This document shows positions 13,526 to 20,084 of a stretch of 20,084 nucleotides of DNA, piece by piece (the first letter of the stretch is position 1; every line of letters starts with the position of its first letter). This DNA is from JBDSZL01 sp039925145. GTDB lineage: Bacteria; Acidobacteriota; Vicinamibacteria; Vicinamibacterales; SCN-69-37. Location of the stretch: the NCBI GenBank assembly GCA_039925145.1, contig JBDSZL010000029.1, positions 1 to 20,084 on the forward strand, written 5' to 3'. The notes beneath the pieces are model-generated. The model saw only the letters and a list, made by a program, of their open reading frames with translations, was not told where the DNA came from and did not search any database. Position numbers and translations under genes: made by a program.

Positions 13526-15663
13526 TTCAATCCCAGCTTCATCGCGAGGTATGCGTACGACAGAGCGGCCATCTCCGCCTGCTGCTTGTGATTGGCCGCC
13601 GCGGCATGTCCACCGTCGGTGTTCTCGTAGAACAGCACGTCGTAGCCCTGCTCCATCATCCGAGCCGCCATCTTACGCGCGTGCACGGGCGTCACGCGAT
13701 CGTCGCTCGTCGCCGTGACGAAGAAGACGGGCGGGTAACTGCCGCCCTTCCTGACGTTCTGGTACGGCGAGTACGTGCGAATGTAGGCGGCCATCGTGGC
13801 GTCGGCCGGATCGCCGTACTCCGCGGCCCACGAGGCTCCCGCGCCGATTCCGGTATAGCGAATCATGTCGATGAGCGGCACCTGGCACACGACGGCGCCG
13901 ATGAGCTCCGGATGCTGCGTCATCACCGTCGAGACCAGCAAGCCGCCATTCGATCCACCCATGATGCCGAGCTGCCGGGCAGTGGTGAAGCCGCGCCGGG
14001 CGACATCGGCGGCAACGGCGGCGAAGTCATCGAACGCCCGCTGCCTGTTCGTCTGAAGGGCGGCGTCGTGCCACTGCGGACCGAACTCTCCGCCGCCGCG
14101 GATGTTGGCCACGACATAGGTTCCGCCCTTCGTGAGCCATAACTTGCCGACGCCAGCGGAGTACGCAGGAGTGAGCGAGACCTCGAACCCGCCGTATCCG
14201 TAGAGCAGCGCGGGCTGCGGCCCGCGCGTGTCCTTGCGGTGCACCACGAAGTACGGAACGCGCGTGCCATCTTTTGACCTCGCGTCGAATTGCTCCGTCA
14301 CCAGACCTGTCGCGTCGAATCTGGCGGGCAGCGACTTGATCGCCACGGGCCGCCCGTCTCCCTTGTCGGCGAAGAGAGTGGTCGGCACCAGGTAGCTGTC
14401 GAATCTGAACTGCGCCTCGGGCCCATAGTCGTTCGAGGCGACGATCGAGGTCGAGCCGTTCGGCGGCAGTTCGAGCCGCCCGGTTCCCCACCGCGCAGCG
14501 CCTCCAGCGGGAGCGGCCGGCGGACGGAACACGTGGATGCTCCCGATGACGTTGTCGTAGATCGACGCGTATACCGCGTCGCGTCCGGTTGCGACCTGAT
14601 CGATCGACGCTCGCGGACCGGGCGCGTAGAGCACCGTAGGCGCAGGAAGCACGCCCGTCTTCTTCCAGGCATCGAACGAGAACGCCAGCAGTGATCCGCT
14701 CTTCAGCCGCTGCGTCGGCGAGAAGTCCCAGTCTTTTCGCAGCGTAAACACGAACTGCCCCTGCGTGATGCCCTTCAGATCCACTGAAAGCGGCACCGGC
14801 ACTTTCGTGGTGGCGCCATCCGTGTCGACCGCGAAATATTCGGTTTCAAAAAACGTCGGCGACCGTACCACGAGCGGCCGGTTGCCGGAAACGCTGCGGC
14901 TGACCCACGTGCCAACCGCCACGTCTTCGACCTTACCCTCGAGCACCTGCCGGGCGTCCGCGATCGCCGAACCGCGCTTCCACAACTTCACCAGCCGCGG
15001 ATACCCGGAGTTGGTCAGTGTCCCTTTGCCGAAATCCGTGCCGAACAGCACGGTGTCGTCGTCTACGTACGTGGCGTCCGATTTCGCTTCGGCGAGGACG
15101 AACCCGTTCGGGACGAACGTCTTCGACGTGAGGTCGAATTCGCGCACGACGACGGCGTCGCCACCGCCACGCGAGAGCGTGACCAGACACCGCTTCAAGG
15201 ACGGCCCGCAGTCGGCCCCCTTCCAGACCCAGTTCTCTTTCTCGGTGCCCGCCAGGGCGTCAACGTCGATCAGGACCTCCCATTGCGGGGCCGGCTTGGT
15301 GTAGTCGACGATGCTCGTGCGTCGCCAGATTCCTTTGGGATTCGCGGCGTCCTGCCAGAAGTTGAACGCGTACTGATGGCTGAGTGTGGCAAACGGGATG
15401 CGATCCGTGGCATCCAGCACGGCAAGGAGCGCGTCGAAGTCTGCCTTGTACTGCGCACTCGTCGTGAGGACCGAGAGCGCTTTCGCGTTCTGCTCCTTCA
15501 CCCACGCGAGCGGGACCGCTCCGTGAACATCCTCGAGCCAGAGATACGGATCGTCTGCCTGTGTGACGTTCTGATTCACGGTGACGGCTTCCAGGGGCCG
15601 AATGGCTTGCTCGACTCCGACGAAGGCCAGGCCGGCCACGACGAGACTCCAGACCAGGCGCAT
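13522..15663 (-). CDS. prolyl oligopeptidase (S9A), secreted
   Basis: A 713-residue serine peptidase of family S9A that cleaves after proline in short peptides. An N-terminal signal (about 1-20) sends it to the periplasm. DDPYLWLEDVHG (about 37-48) is the family opening, and residues about 100-440 are the seven-bladed propeller that gates substrate size. The catalytic alpha/beta hydrolase domain occupies about 445-713. Catalytic residues are S571 in MGGSNGG, D654/D655 in TATSDDRVTP and H686 in DGGHAAA. PALLYGYGGFEVSLTP and ANIRGGGEFGPQWH are the conserved oxyanion-side blocks. All are intact and length is normal. GAGGA lies just before ATG 15663, and a heptamer repeat occupies its presumed leader. 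It heads the leftward group with the overlapping thioredoxin-like gene. Confidence 0.93.
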   Translation of the reverse strand: MRLVWSLVVAGLAFVGVEQAIRPLEAVTVNQNVTQADDPYLWLEDVHGAVPLAWVKEQNAKALSVLTTSAQYKADFDALLAVLDATDRIPFATLSHQYAFNFWQDAANPKGIWRRTSIVDYTKPAPQWEVLIDVDALAGTEKENWVWKGADCGPSLKRCLVTLSRGGGDAVVVREFDLTSKTFVPNGFVLAEAKSDATYVDDDTVLFGTDFGKGTLTNSGYPRLVKLWKRGSAIADARQVLEGKVEDVAVGTWVSRSVSGNRPLVVRSPTFFETEYFAVDTDGATTKVPVPLSVDLKGITQGQFVFTLRKDWDFSPTQRLKSGSLLAFSFDAWKKTGVLPAPTVLYAPGPRASIDQVATGRDAVYASIYDNVIGSIHVFRPPAAPAGGAARWGTGRLELPPNGSTSIVASNDYGPEAQFRFDSYLVPTTLFADKGDGRPVAIKSLPARFDATGLVTEQFDARSKDGTRVPYFVVHRKDTRGPQPALLYGYGGFEVSLTPAYSAGVGKLWLTKGGTYVVANIRGGGEFGPQWHDAALQTNRQRAFDDFAAVAADVARRGFTTARQLGIMGGSNGGLLVSTVMTQHPELIGAVVCQVPLIDMIRYTGIGAGASWAAEYGDPADATMAAYIRTYSPYQNVRKGGSYPPVFFVTATSDDRVTPVHARKMAARMMEQGYDVLFYENTDGGHAAAANHKQQAEMAALSYAYLAMKLGLK

Positions 15664-15676
15664 GAGGATCCTCGGG

Positions 15677-15704
15677 GCTTACGGCTTACGACTTACAGCT
15701 TACG
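15677..15704. repeat. tandem heptamer repeat (4 x GCTTACG-like)
   Basis: Four contiguous 7-mers: GCTTACG, GCTTACG, ACTTACA, GCTTACG. They lie 14 bases upstream of the prolyl-oligopeptidase start, so on the minus strand (CGTAAGC units) they fall in the presumed 5' leader. The function is unknown. Such arrays can be variable in copy number. Confidence 0.75.
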
Positions 15705-15825
15705 CGACTACTTCGGGCGTCCCCTGCCCGCCCATGAACTCCGTGACCATCTGCCTCGAGCAACTCTGATGGTTGTGGGGCTGTGATTCTAGTGCAGCCC
15801 ACTCTGGAGACTCAGTCTGGCGCCG

Positions 15826-16542
15826 CTACGCGCGCATCGCGCGCGGCTCGTTGACGTCTGGTTTCATGGGTCGCAGCAGCACGTGCTCGTAGAACAACGC
15901 CGCGGCACAGGCACCGGCAATTGGCGCCACCCAATACGCCCAGTGCCACTCCCAGTGCATCATCTCGAGCGCTGGACCGAATGAGCGGGCAGGATTCATC
16001 GACGCGCCCGTGACGGCACCTCCGGCGAGGATGTTGAACGCCACTGTCAGGCCGATCCCGAATCCGCCGATCTTCACCGCCCGTCCACGATCGTCGACGG
16101 CCGTTCCGAAGATCGACGTCATGAGCAGGAATGTCATGATGAACTCGGCCAGCAGAATCACCCCGGTGGTGGCCCAGACTGCCGGCAGCGGCAAACCGAG
16201 CGTGGTCGCCGCGACTGACGCCGCGGGGAAGATGACGCGGCACGCGCCGGCGGCCGTCGTCGCGCCAGCCAGCTGCGCCACGACATAGGCGCCAGCCAGG
16301 CTCGGCGTGATGCGGCCGGTGATCAGGAACCCGGCGGTCACCGCCGGGTTGAAATGCGCGCCTGACTCGCCGCCAAACACATTCACCGCGACCGAGAGCG
16401 CAAGGCCATGCGCCAGTGCGATGCCCAGCAGTCCCGACATGCCTCCGACTTCGGGCGTGTTGCACAGAATCGCCGCGATTCCGGCAAAGCACAGGTAAAA
16501 CGTGCCGAGAAATTCCGCCAGACAAGGTCGAATCGTTTTCAT
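15826..16542 (-). CDS. aquaporin (MIP family)
   Basis: A 238-residue channel with six membrane helices and both pore motifs: N64-P-A in SGAHFNPAVT and N182-P-A-R185 in GASMNPARSFGPAL. The duplicated AEFxxTF-like starts of helices 1 and 4 (AEFLGTFYL, AEFIMTFLLM) are also visible. The NPARS form, without the aspartate after arginine typical of glycerol facilitators, favours a water-type (AqpZ-like) channel, though substrate cannot be fixed from this. ATG 16542 follows AAGGAG at normal spacing; longer frames run into the G-rich intergenic repeat. It is divergent from the PilT/PilU-like gene. Confidence 0.9.
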   Translation of the reverse strand: MKTIRPCLAEFLGTFYLCFAGIAAILCNTPEVGGMSGLLGIALAHGLALSVAVNVFGGESGAHFNPAVTAGFLITGRITPSLAGAYVVAQLAGATTAAGACRVIFPAASVAATTLGLPLPAVWATTGVILLAEFIMTFLLMTSIFGTAVDDRGRAVKIGGFGIGLTVAFNILAGGAVTGASMNPARSFGPALEMMHWEWHWAYWVAPIAGACAAALFYEHVLLRPMKPDVNEPRAMRA

Positions 16543-16605
16543 GAGGCTCCTTCGCGCCCGTTGTGTGTAACAGAAACGCCCTGGCGATGGCAAACGGAAG
16601 TGCTC

Positions 16606-16663
16606 GGGGCTCGGGGGCTCGCGGCTCGCGGCTTGGGGCTTGGGGGCGGGGCTTGGGGCGGGG
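16606..16663 (+). repeat. G-rich minisatellite with G-quadruplex motif
   Basis: An irregular array of CTCGG- and CTTGGGG-type units in the 215-bp region between the divergent aquaporin and PilT/PilU genes. Positions 16635-16663 contain five runs of at least four guanines separated by 1-3 bases (CTT or C), a textbook intramolecular G-quadruplex motif on the plus strand. It lies about 95 bp before the ATPase start and about 90 bp before the aquaporin start. Confidence 0.75.
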
Positions 16664-16757
16664 CCCAAACCAACGGCCGGAAAATTCCCCCGAGCCCTAG
16701 CCGAACGCGACCTCGGAGCCGAGAACTCATGAGAGTGTTCCGTCGAGAAAGGCGCTA

Positions 16758-17909
16758 ATGACGATTCTGGCAGGAGAAACACGGTCGGCAACGCGGGCGC
16801 AGACCCACCAACTGATCGCGCTCATGCTGCAGCAGGGCGGGCATGTGAGCGACCTGATCTTCTCCCCCGGCCGGGCTCCCCAGATCGAGGTCTCGGGCGA
16901 GCTGCAGGAGCTGAAGTTCCACGGTTACGAGCGGCTGACGTCGCAGCAGGTCATCGAAGTGGCCGAGGACCTGATCGGCAGCAACGCGTCAGCAGCCGAA
17001 CAGCTTCGGCGCGATGGGTCGGCCGACTTTTCCTACTCGCTGCCGGGCGTTGGGCGCTTTCGCGTCAACATCTTCCGGCAACGGTCCTCGTACGCGATCG
17101 TGATGCGGGTGATCCCCGTGGTCATCCCCTCGTTCGCGGATCTCGGCGTCCCCTCCCAAGTGGCCTCCATCGTCACGCTGCGCAATGGCATTGTGCTCGT
17201 GACCGGCCCCACCGGATCGGGCAAGTCGTCGACGCTGGCGGCGGTCGTCGACCAGATGAATCAGCAGCGCGCGATCCACATCCTGACGATCGAAGACCCC
17301 ATCGAATTCATTCACGCGCACAAGCGCAGTACCGTGCATCAGCGCGAGCTGCACAGCGACACACCCACGTTCAGTCTGGCGCTGCGGGCGGCATTGCGGC
17401 AAGCCCCCAAGGTGATCCTCGTCGGCGAGATGCGCGATCGCGAGACGATTGAGATTGCGCTCGAGGCAGCCGAGACGGGCCACCTGGTGATGTCGACATT
17501 GCACACCATCGATGCGGCGAAGACCGTGGAACGCATCATCGGCGCCTTTCCGCAGGGCGACCAGCAGGGCATCCGCACGCGCTTCTCGAAGACCTTCCAA
17601 TTCATCATCTCGCAGCGGCTGCTGCCGAAAGCCGACGGCAAGGGACGCGTTGGCGTCTTCGAAGTTCTCCGGTCCACGCTCCGCACGCGCGACTACGTCG
17701 AGCAGGGCGAAGTCGATGGCAAAACGCTGCTCGACGCCATGAAAACGGGTAGCGAAGATGGCATGCAGGACTTCGACACAGAACTGCAGCGGCTCGTGCG
17801 CGCCGGCGCCATCAGCGCCGACACGGCGTTGACGTACGCGACCAACGCCAACAACCTGCGGCTCGAGATCTCGGACGTCATCGAGGACCAGCGAATCGCC
17901 GCACAGTAG
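16758..17909 (+). CDS. pilT: PilT/PilU-type pilus retraction ATPase
   Basis: A 383-residue hexameric secretion ATPase of the PilT/PilU branch, powering type IV pilus retraction at the inner-membrane base. The N-terminal domain (about 15-120) begins with a QQGGHVSDLIFSPGRAP block corresponding to GASDLHxxxGxxP. The C-terminal ATPase has Walker A G150-PTGSGKSST (K156), the Asp box ILTIEDPIEFIH, Walker B ILVGEMRD (E224) and His box STLHT (H249). The tail (MQDFDTELQRLVRAGAISADTALTYATNANNLRL) resembles PilU more than PilT. ATG 16758 follows AAAGG. No other pilus genes are in the window, so assignment between PilT and PilU stays open. A short hairpin follows its stop. Confidence 0.88.
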   Translation: MTILAGETRSATRAQTHQLIALMLQQGGHVSDLIFSPGRAPQIEVSGELQELKFHGYERLTSQQVIEVAEDLIGSNASAAEQLRRDGSADFSYSLPGVGRFRVNIFRQRSSYAIVMRVIPVVIPSFADLGVPSQVASIVTLRNGIVLVTGPTGSGKSSTLAAVVDQMNQQRAIHILTIEDPIEFIHAHKRSTVHQRELHSDTPTFSLALRAALRQAPKVILVGEMRDRETIEIALEAAETGHLVMSTLHTIDAAKTVERIIGAFPQGDQQGIRTRFSKTFQFIISQRLLPKADGKGRVGVFEVLRSTLRTRDYVEQGEVDGKTLLDAMKTGSEDGMQDFDTELQRLVRAGAISADTALTYATNANNLRLEISDVIEDQRIAAQ

Positions 17910-17936
17910 CGGTCGGGCGTTCCGCCGCAGCGACCG
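17910..17936 (+). terminator. hairpin after PilT/PilU gene
   Basis: CGGTCG (17910-17915) pairs with CGACCG (17931-17936) immediately after the stop codon, with an inner GGCG-TTC-CGCC. There is no T-run after it, so it is a weak intrinsic-terminator candidate or an mRNA 3' protecting stem. Confidence 0.3.
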
Positions 17937-17949
17937 ACGCGGCGGCGAG

Positions 17950-17955
17950 TAGACT
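17950..17955 (+). promoter_or_regulatory. -10-like TAGACT next to membrane-protein start
   Basis: TAGACT ends 7 bases before GTG 17963. The position fits a leaderless transcript, matching the arrangement before the vapB, TPM and marR genes. No clear -35 was seen. Confidence 0.35.
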
Positions 17956-17962
17956 CTTGCGC

Positions 17963-19795
17963 GTGACACTCCGCGTCACCGCCACCATCCTCATCGCGTG
18001 TGTCGTCGCCTGGCTCCTGGCCGGATCGCGGCTGCGTGTCGTCGGCGACGGCGTCGAGTACCTGGCGCAGGCCCTGAACTTCGCCGTACTCGAGAAGCCG
18101 TCAGTCGGCCGGAAGGACGTCGCGCGGATCGAGGCGCAGGTCGCAGAGACCGATCCGCATTTCGCCAACTGGCACATCGCGCCATCGACGTTTCCAGGGC
18201 CCGATAGACGACGAGACTTCATCCATTTCTGGATGTATGCGCTGATGGCCACGCCGTTCGTGTGGGTGACGCGCGCGCTGTCGCTCTCGCCCCTGCTCGC
18301 GTTTACCTTGTTGAACCTCATCCTGCTCGGCGTCGCCATCGCGGTGGTTCGCCCACGCATCGGATCGGCGGCAACGCTGCTGCTATTTGCAAGTCCACTC
18401 ATCTGGTGGATCGACAAGGCGCATACCGAGGTCTTCACGGTGGCGCTGCTCACTGTGAGCATGGCGCTACTAACCGAGAAGCCGTGGTGGGCGTTGCTTG
18501 CTGCGGGGCTGGCATCATCGCAGAACCCGCCAATCGCGGTCCTTCTGCCGCTGATCCTCGCTCATCAGCTGATCAGCCGGCCAGAGAGGCGGCGAGATTC
18601 ACGGCTTTGGGTCGGCGTCGCCGCAGGCGTATTGCTGGCCGCACTGCAGCCCGTCTATGCGCTGACGCGGCACGGCACCGTGTCGCTGCTGTTGCTCGGG
18701 ACCAGGCCCGGCATACCGGCGTGGAGCGAGGTGAGCGCCGTGGTCTTCGACCCATCCGTCGGTCTCGTCGGCAACGCGCCGTTGCTGCTTGTGGTGGCCC
18801 TCATGGCCGCGGCGCGAGCAGCACGACCGATCCCCAACCGGGTGGCGCGCGGCGAAATCATCGTGGCCGCCCTCAGCGCGCTGTGCTTTCTGTTCGCATT
18901 CGGGCGGGCAGTCAACGTGCACCACGGCGGCACGCCAAGTCTCAGCCGCTACGCGCTCTGGCTGATTCCACTGGCGATTCCAGGGCTCCACGAGGCCCGT
19001 GAGCGTGGCGGACGCATCTGGCGTGCCTCCATGGCCGCCATCGCGGCAGTCTCGGCTGTCATCAGCGTGGCGTACTTTCAACCCTCCATCGGCGAGAACT
19101 CGCGAGAGCCCACGGCGCTGGCGGCGTGGTTATGGGTGCGCCACCCCACATGGAGCAACCCGCTGCCGGAGGTCTTTGCGGAGACGATGTCGCGGCGCGA
19201 AGATCCGGTCGCGCCCGCGTTCACCGCGGGGTGCGAGAAGGTTCTGGTGCTGTCGCCGGGCATCGGCGGCTGGCCCATCCCTTGTTACCCCGCCTCAGTG
19301 CCAGCGTTCTGCCGTGTGCCCAGGACGTTCTGTTACGCAAATCGCCAGGGCACCACCTATGAGTGGACCAGGGCCCCGGGTCGTCTGACCGCGCCGCTCG
19401 AAGTGCCGACGGAAGGCCGCTGGACGCGCGACATGGAAGTGCACATCCGGGAGCTCTACGACGAGTGGGGATGGCCGGGGCGCGACCTGCCGTCCGCGAC
19501 CGCGCGGCTGCGCCAGGGCGTGGATGTGTCGGCATCGCTCTTTGGTACGGACCGACGACTGGTTGCCGTGCTGCAGCATATCGGCTCCGACGCGCGCCTC
19601 GGTGTCGATGTGGCAGCACCAGCGCACTGCGCGTTGATCGATGCGAGCAGCGGCGCGACCGTCGCGCGGTTCACGCTGGCCGACTCGGGCGCAGCGTCCG
19701 ATCCAGCCGGCAACGCGGCCGGATTGGGGTCAGAAGTCCCCGTACCGGCGGGCTACGACGTGCTGGTCCTGGCGTGCACCTTGGACCCGGCCTGA
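17963..19795 (+). CDS. large multi-pass membrane protein, GT-C glycosyltransferase-like
   Basis: A 610-residue protein. The first helix (about 3-20) is followed by a long extracytoplasmic loop containing GDGVEYLAQALNF, then about eight to ten further helices up to about residue 365. A soluble C-terminal region of about 240 residues follows, with several cysteines (in PCYPASVPAFCRVPRTFCYA) and a beta-rich end. An acidic residue in the first periplasmic loop (GDGxEY) and the helix-rich core suit GT-C-fold, lipid-linked-sugar transferases, but no named family was recognised, so this is a topology-level suggestion. GTG 17963 is preferred over TTG 17957 because a TAGACT -10 lies 7 bases before it. 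It is 53 bases downstream of the PilT/PilU gene. Confidence 0.65.
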   Translation: MTLRVTATILIACVVAWLLAGSRLRVVGDGVEYLAQALNFAVLEKPSVGRKDVARIEAQVAETDPHFANWHIAPSTFPGPDRRRDFIHFWMYALMATPFVWVTRALSLSPLLAFTLLNLILLGVAIAVVRPRIGSAATLLLFASPLIWWIDKAHTEVFTVALLTVSMALLTEKPWWALLAAGLASSQNPPIAVLLPLILAHQLISRPERRRDSRLWVGVAAGVLLAALQPVYALTRHGTVSLLLLGTRPGIPAWSEVSAVVFDPSVGLVGNAPLLLVVALMAAARAARPIPNRVARGEIIVAALSALCFLFAFGRAVNVHHGGTPSLSRYALWLIPLAIPGLHEARERGGRIWRASMAAIAAVSAVISVAYFQPSIGENSREPTALAAWLWVRHPTWSNPLPEVFAETMSRREDPVAPAFTAGCEKVLVLSPGIGGWPIPCYPASVPAFCRVPRTFCYANRQGTTYEWTRAPGRLTAPLEVPTEGRWTRDMEVHIRELYDEWGWPGRDLPSATARLRQGVDVSASLFGTDRRLVAVLQHIGSDARLGVDVAAPAHCALIDASSGATVARFTLADSGAASDPAGNAAGLGSEVPVPAGYDVLVLACTLDPA

Positions 19796-19845
19796 ACCTT
19801 CAGCTTGCCTGGTCACAGGAGGCTCGCTGGCGCCCGGCTTCCTCT

Positions 19846-20084
19846 TCACTCGATCAGCGTAACAGGCGATTCGACCAACGGCGCCTCCGCTCCCGGCGTC
19901 GACTCCGTGACCGGAGTCGCCATGGTATCGGCACCCAGGGTGGGCGGACGCGTGGCCAGTGACGCGACCACGGCCACGAGTCTGTCCGCGACGATAGGTT
20001 TCGCCAGATGCGCGTCGAAGCCGCCGCTCAAGGCGCGCTGTTCGTCTTCGAGTCGGGCGAAGGCCGTCAGGGCAATCGCGGGCC
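19846..20084 (-). CDS. response-regulator receiver domain, C-terminal part (cut by window edge)
   Basis: The frame enters from the right edge and stops at TGA (19848-19846). The visible 78 residues start PAIALTAFARLEDEQRALSGGFDAHLAKPIVADRL. This is the end of a CheY-like receiver domain: the conserved threonine (LTA) of strand 4 and the lysine-proline (AKP) of strand 5, followed by the last helix. A 35-residue Pro/Thr/Glu-rich tail with no recognised domain ends the protein. The phosphorylated aspartate lies outside the window. A receiver at the extreme C-terminus suggests a hybrid histidine kinase or a stand-alone receiver; an output domain after it is excluded. It converges with the membrane-protein gene. 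Confidence 0.8.
   Translation of the reverse strand, partial: PAIALTAFARLEDEQRALSGGFDAHLAKPIVADRLVAVVASLATRPPTLGADTMATPVTESTPGAEAPLVESPVTLIE

Noticed and set aside
15808..15818. Palindrome AGACTCAGTCT between aquaporin and oligopeptidase genes
   Set aside because: Only 5-bp arms and no convincing promoter boxes around it, so not called as an operator or terminator.
15677..16663. CRISPR-like reading of the short repeats upstream of the oligopeptidase and PilT/PilU genes
   Set aside because: The units are contiguous 7-mers or irregular G-rich runs without spacers, and no cas genes are present.

Overview
The window is about 20 kb of high-GC bacterial chromosome. A PadR-type regulator directly followed by an 875-residue ADOP-type permease (MacB/FtsX) is a signature of Acidobacteriota. 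With the secreted prolyl oligopeptidase, SMP-30-like propeller, M23 protein and TPM-domain protein it points to a soil-type acidobacterium, perhaps class Vicinamibacteria. That placement is inferred from gene content, not from a marker gene.

Layout. 0.1-0.9 kb: tRNA-Ser(GGA) with its 3' end repeated 114 bp downstream, then a C-terminal scrap of a GH32 fructan/sucrose hydrolase. 0.95-2.3 kb: secreted CE1/enterochelin-esterase-like hydrolase. 2.37-2.95 kb: VapBC-type toxin-antitoxin pair. 3.07-4.16 kb: TPM-domain membrane protein with zinc ribbons. 4.26-6.4 kb: a patch of gene debris (two serine-hydrolase pieces sharing an exact 26-bp repeat, and a collapsed DUF433/DUF5615 toxin-antitoxin remnant) around intact DUF5946, DUF1772 and MarR genes. 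6.4-9.4 kb: PadR-ADOP operon. 9.47-11.86 kb: ECF sigma factor plus a four-helix membrane protein, divergent from an M23-like protein. 11.9-15.66 kb: leftward set of prolyl oligopeptidase, thioredoxin-like protein and SMP-30-like propeller. 15.8-19.8 kb: aquaporin, divergent from a PilT/PilU-like ATPase, then a large GT-C-like membrane protein. Right edge: the end of a response-regulator receiver domain.

Best candidate for an undescribed system: the sigma/membrane-protein/M23 module. Its 116-bp divergent intergenic region holds two promoter-like copies of GTGAACCTT-N13-CGACTCCC, one facing each way, with ECF spacing. This predicts that the sigma factor drives its own operon and the M23 gene. 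The overlapping membrane protein would be the natural candidate for sensor or anti-sigma factor, and the M23 protein, which lacks the usual first zinc-ligand histidine, would be an envelope effector or regulator.

Other themes: four genes have a TANNNT -10-like hexamer only 6-7 bases before the start codon (leaderless-type starts). Four gene pairs overlap by four bases (GTGA or ATGA). Clear inverted repeats lie in front of the marR and padR genes. No CRISPR array, intact insertion sequence, rRNA gene or recognisable riboswitch was seen.
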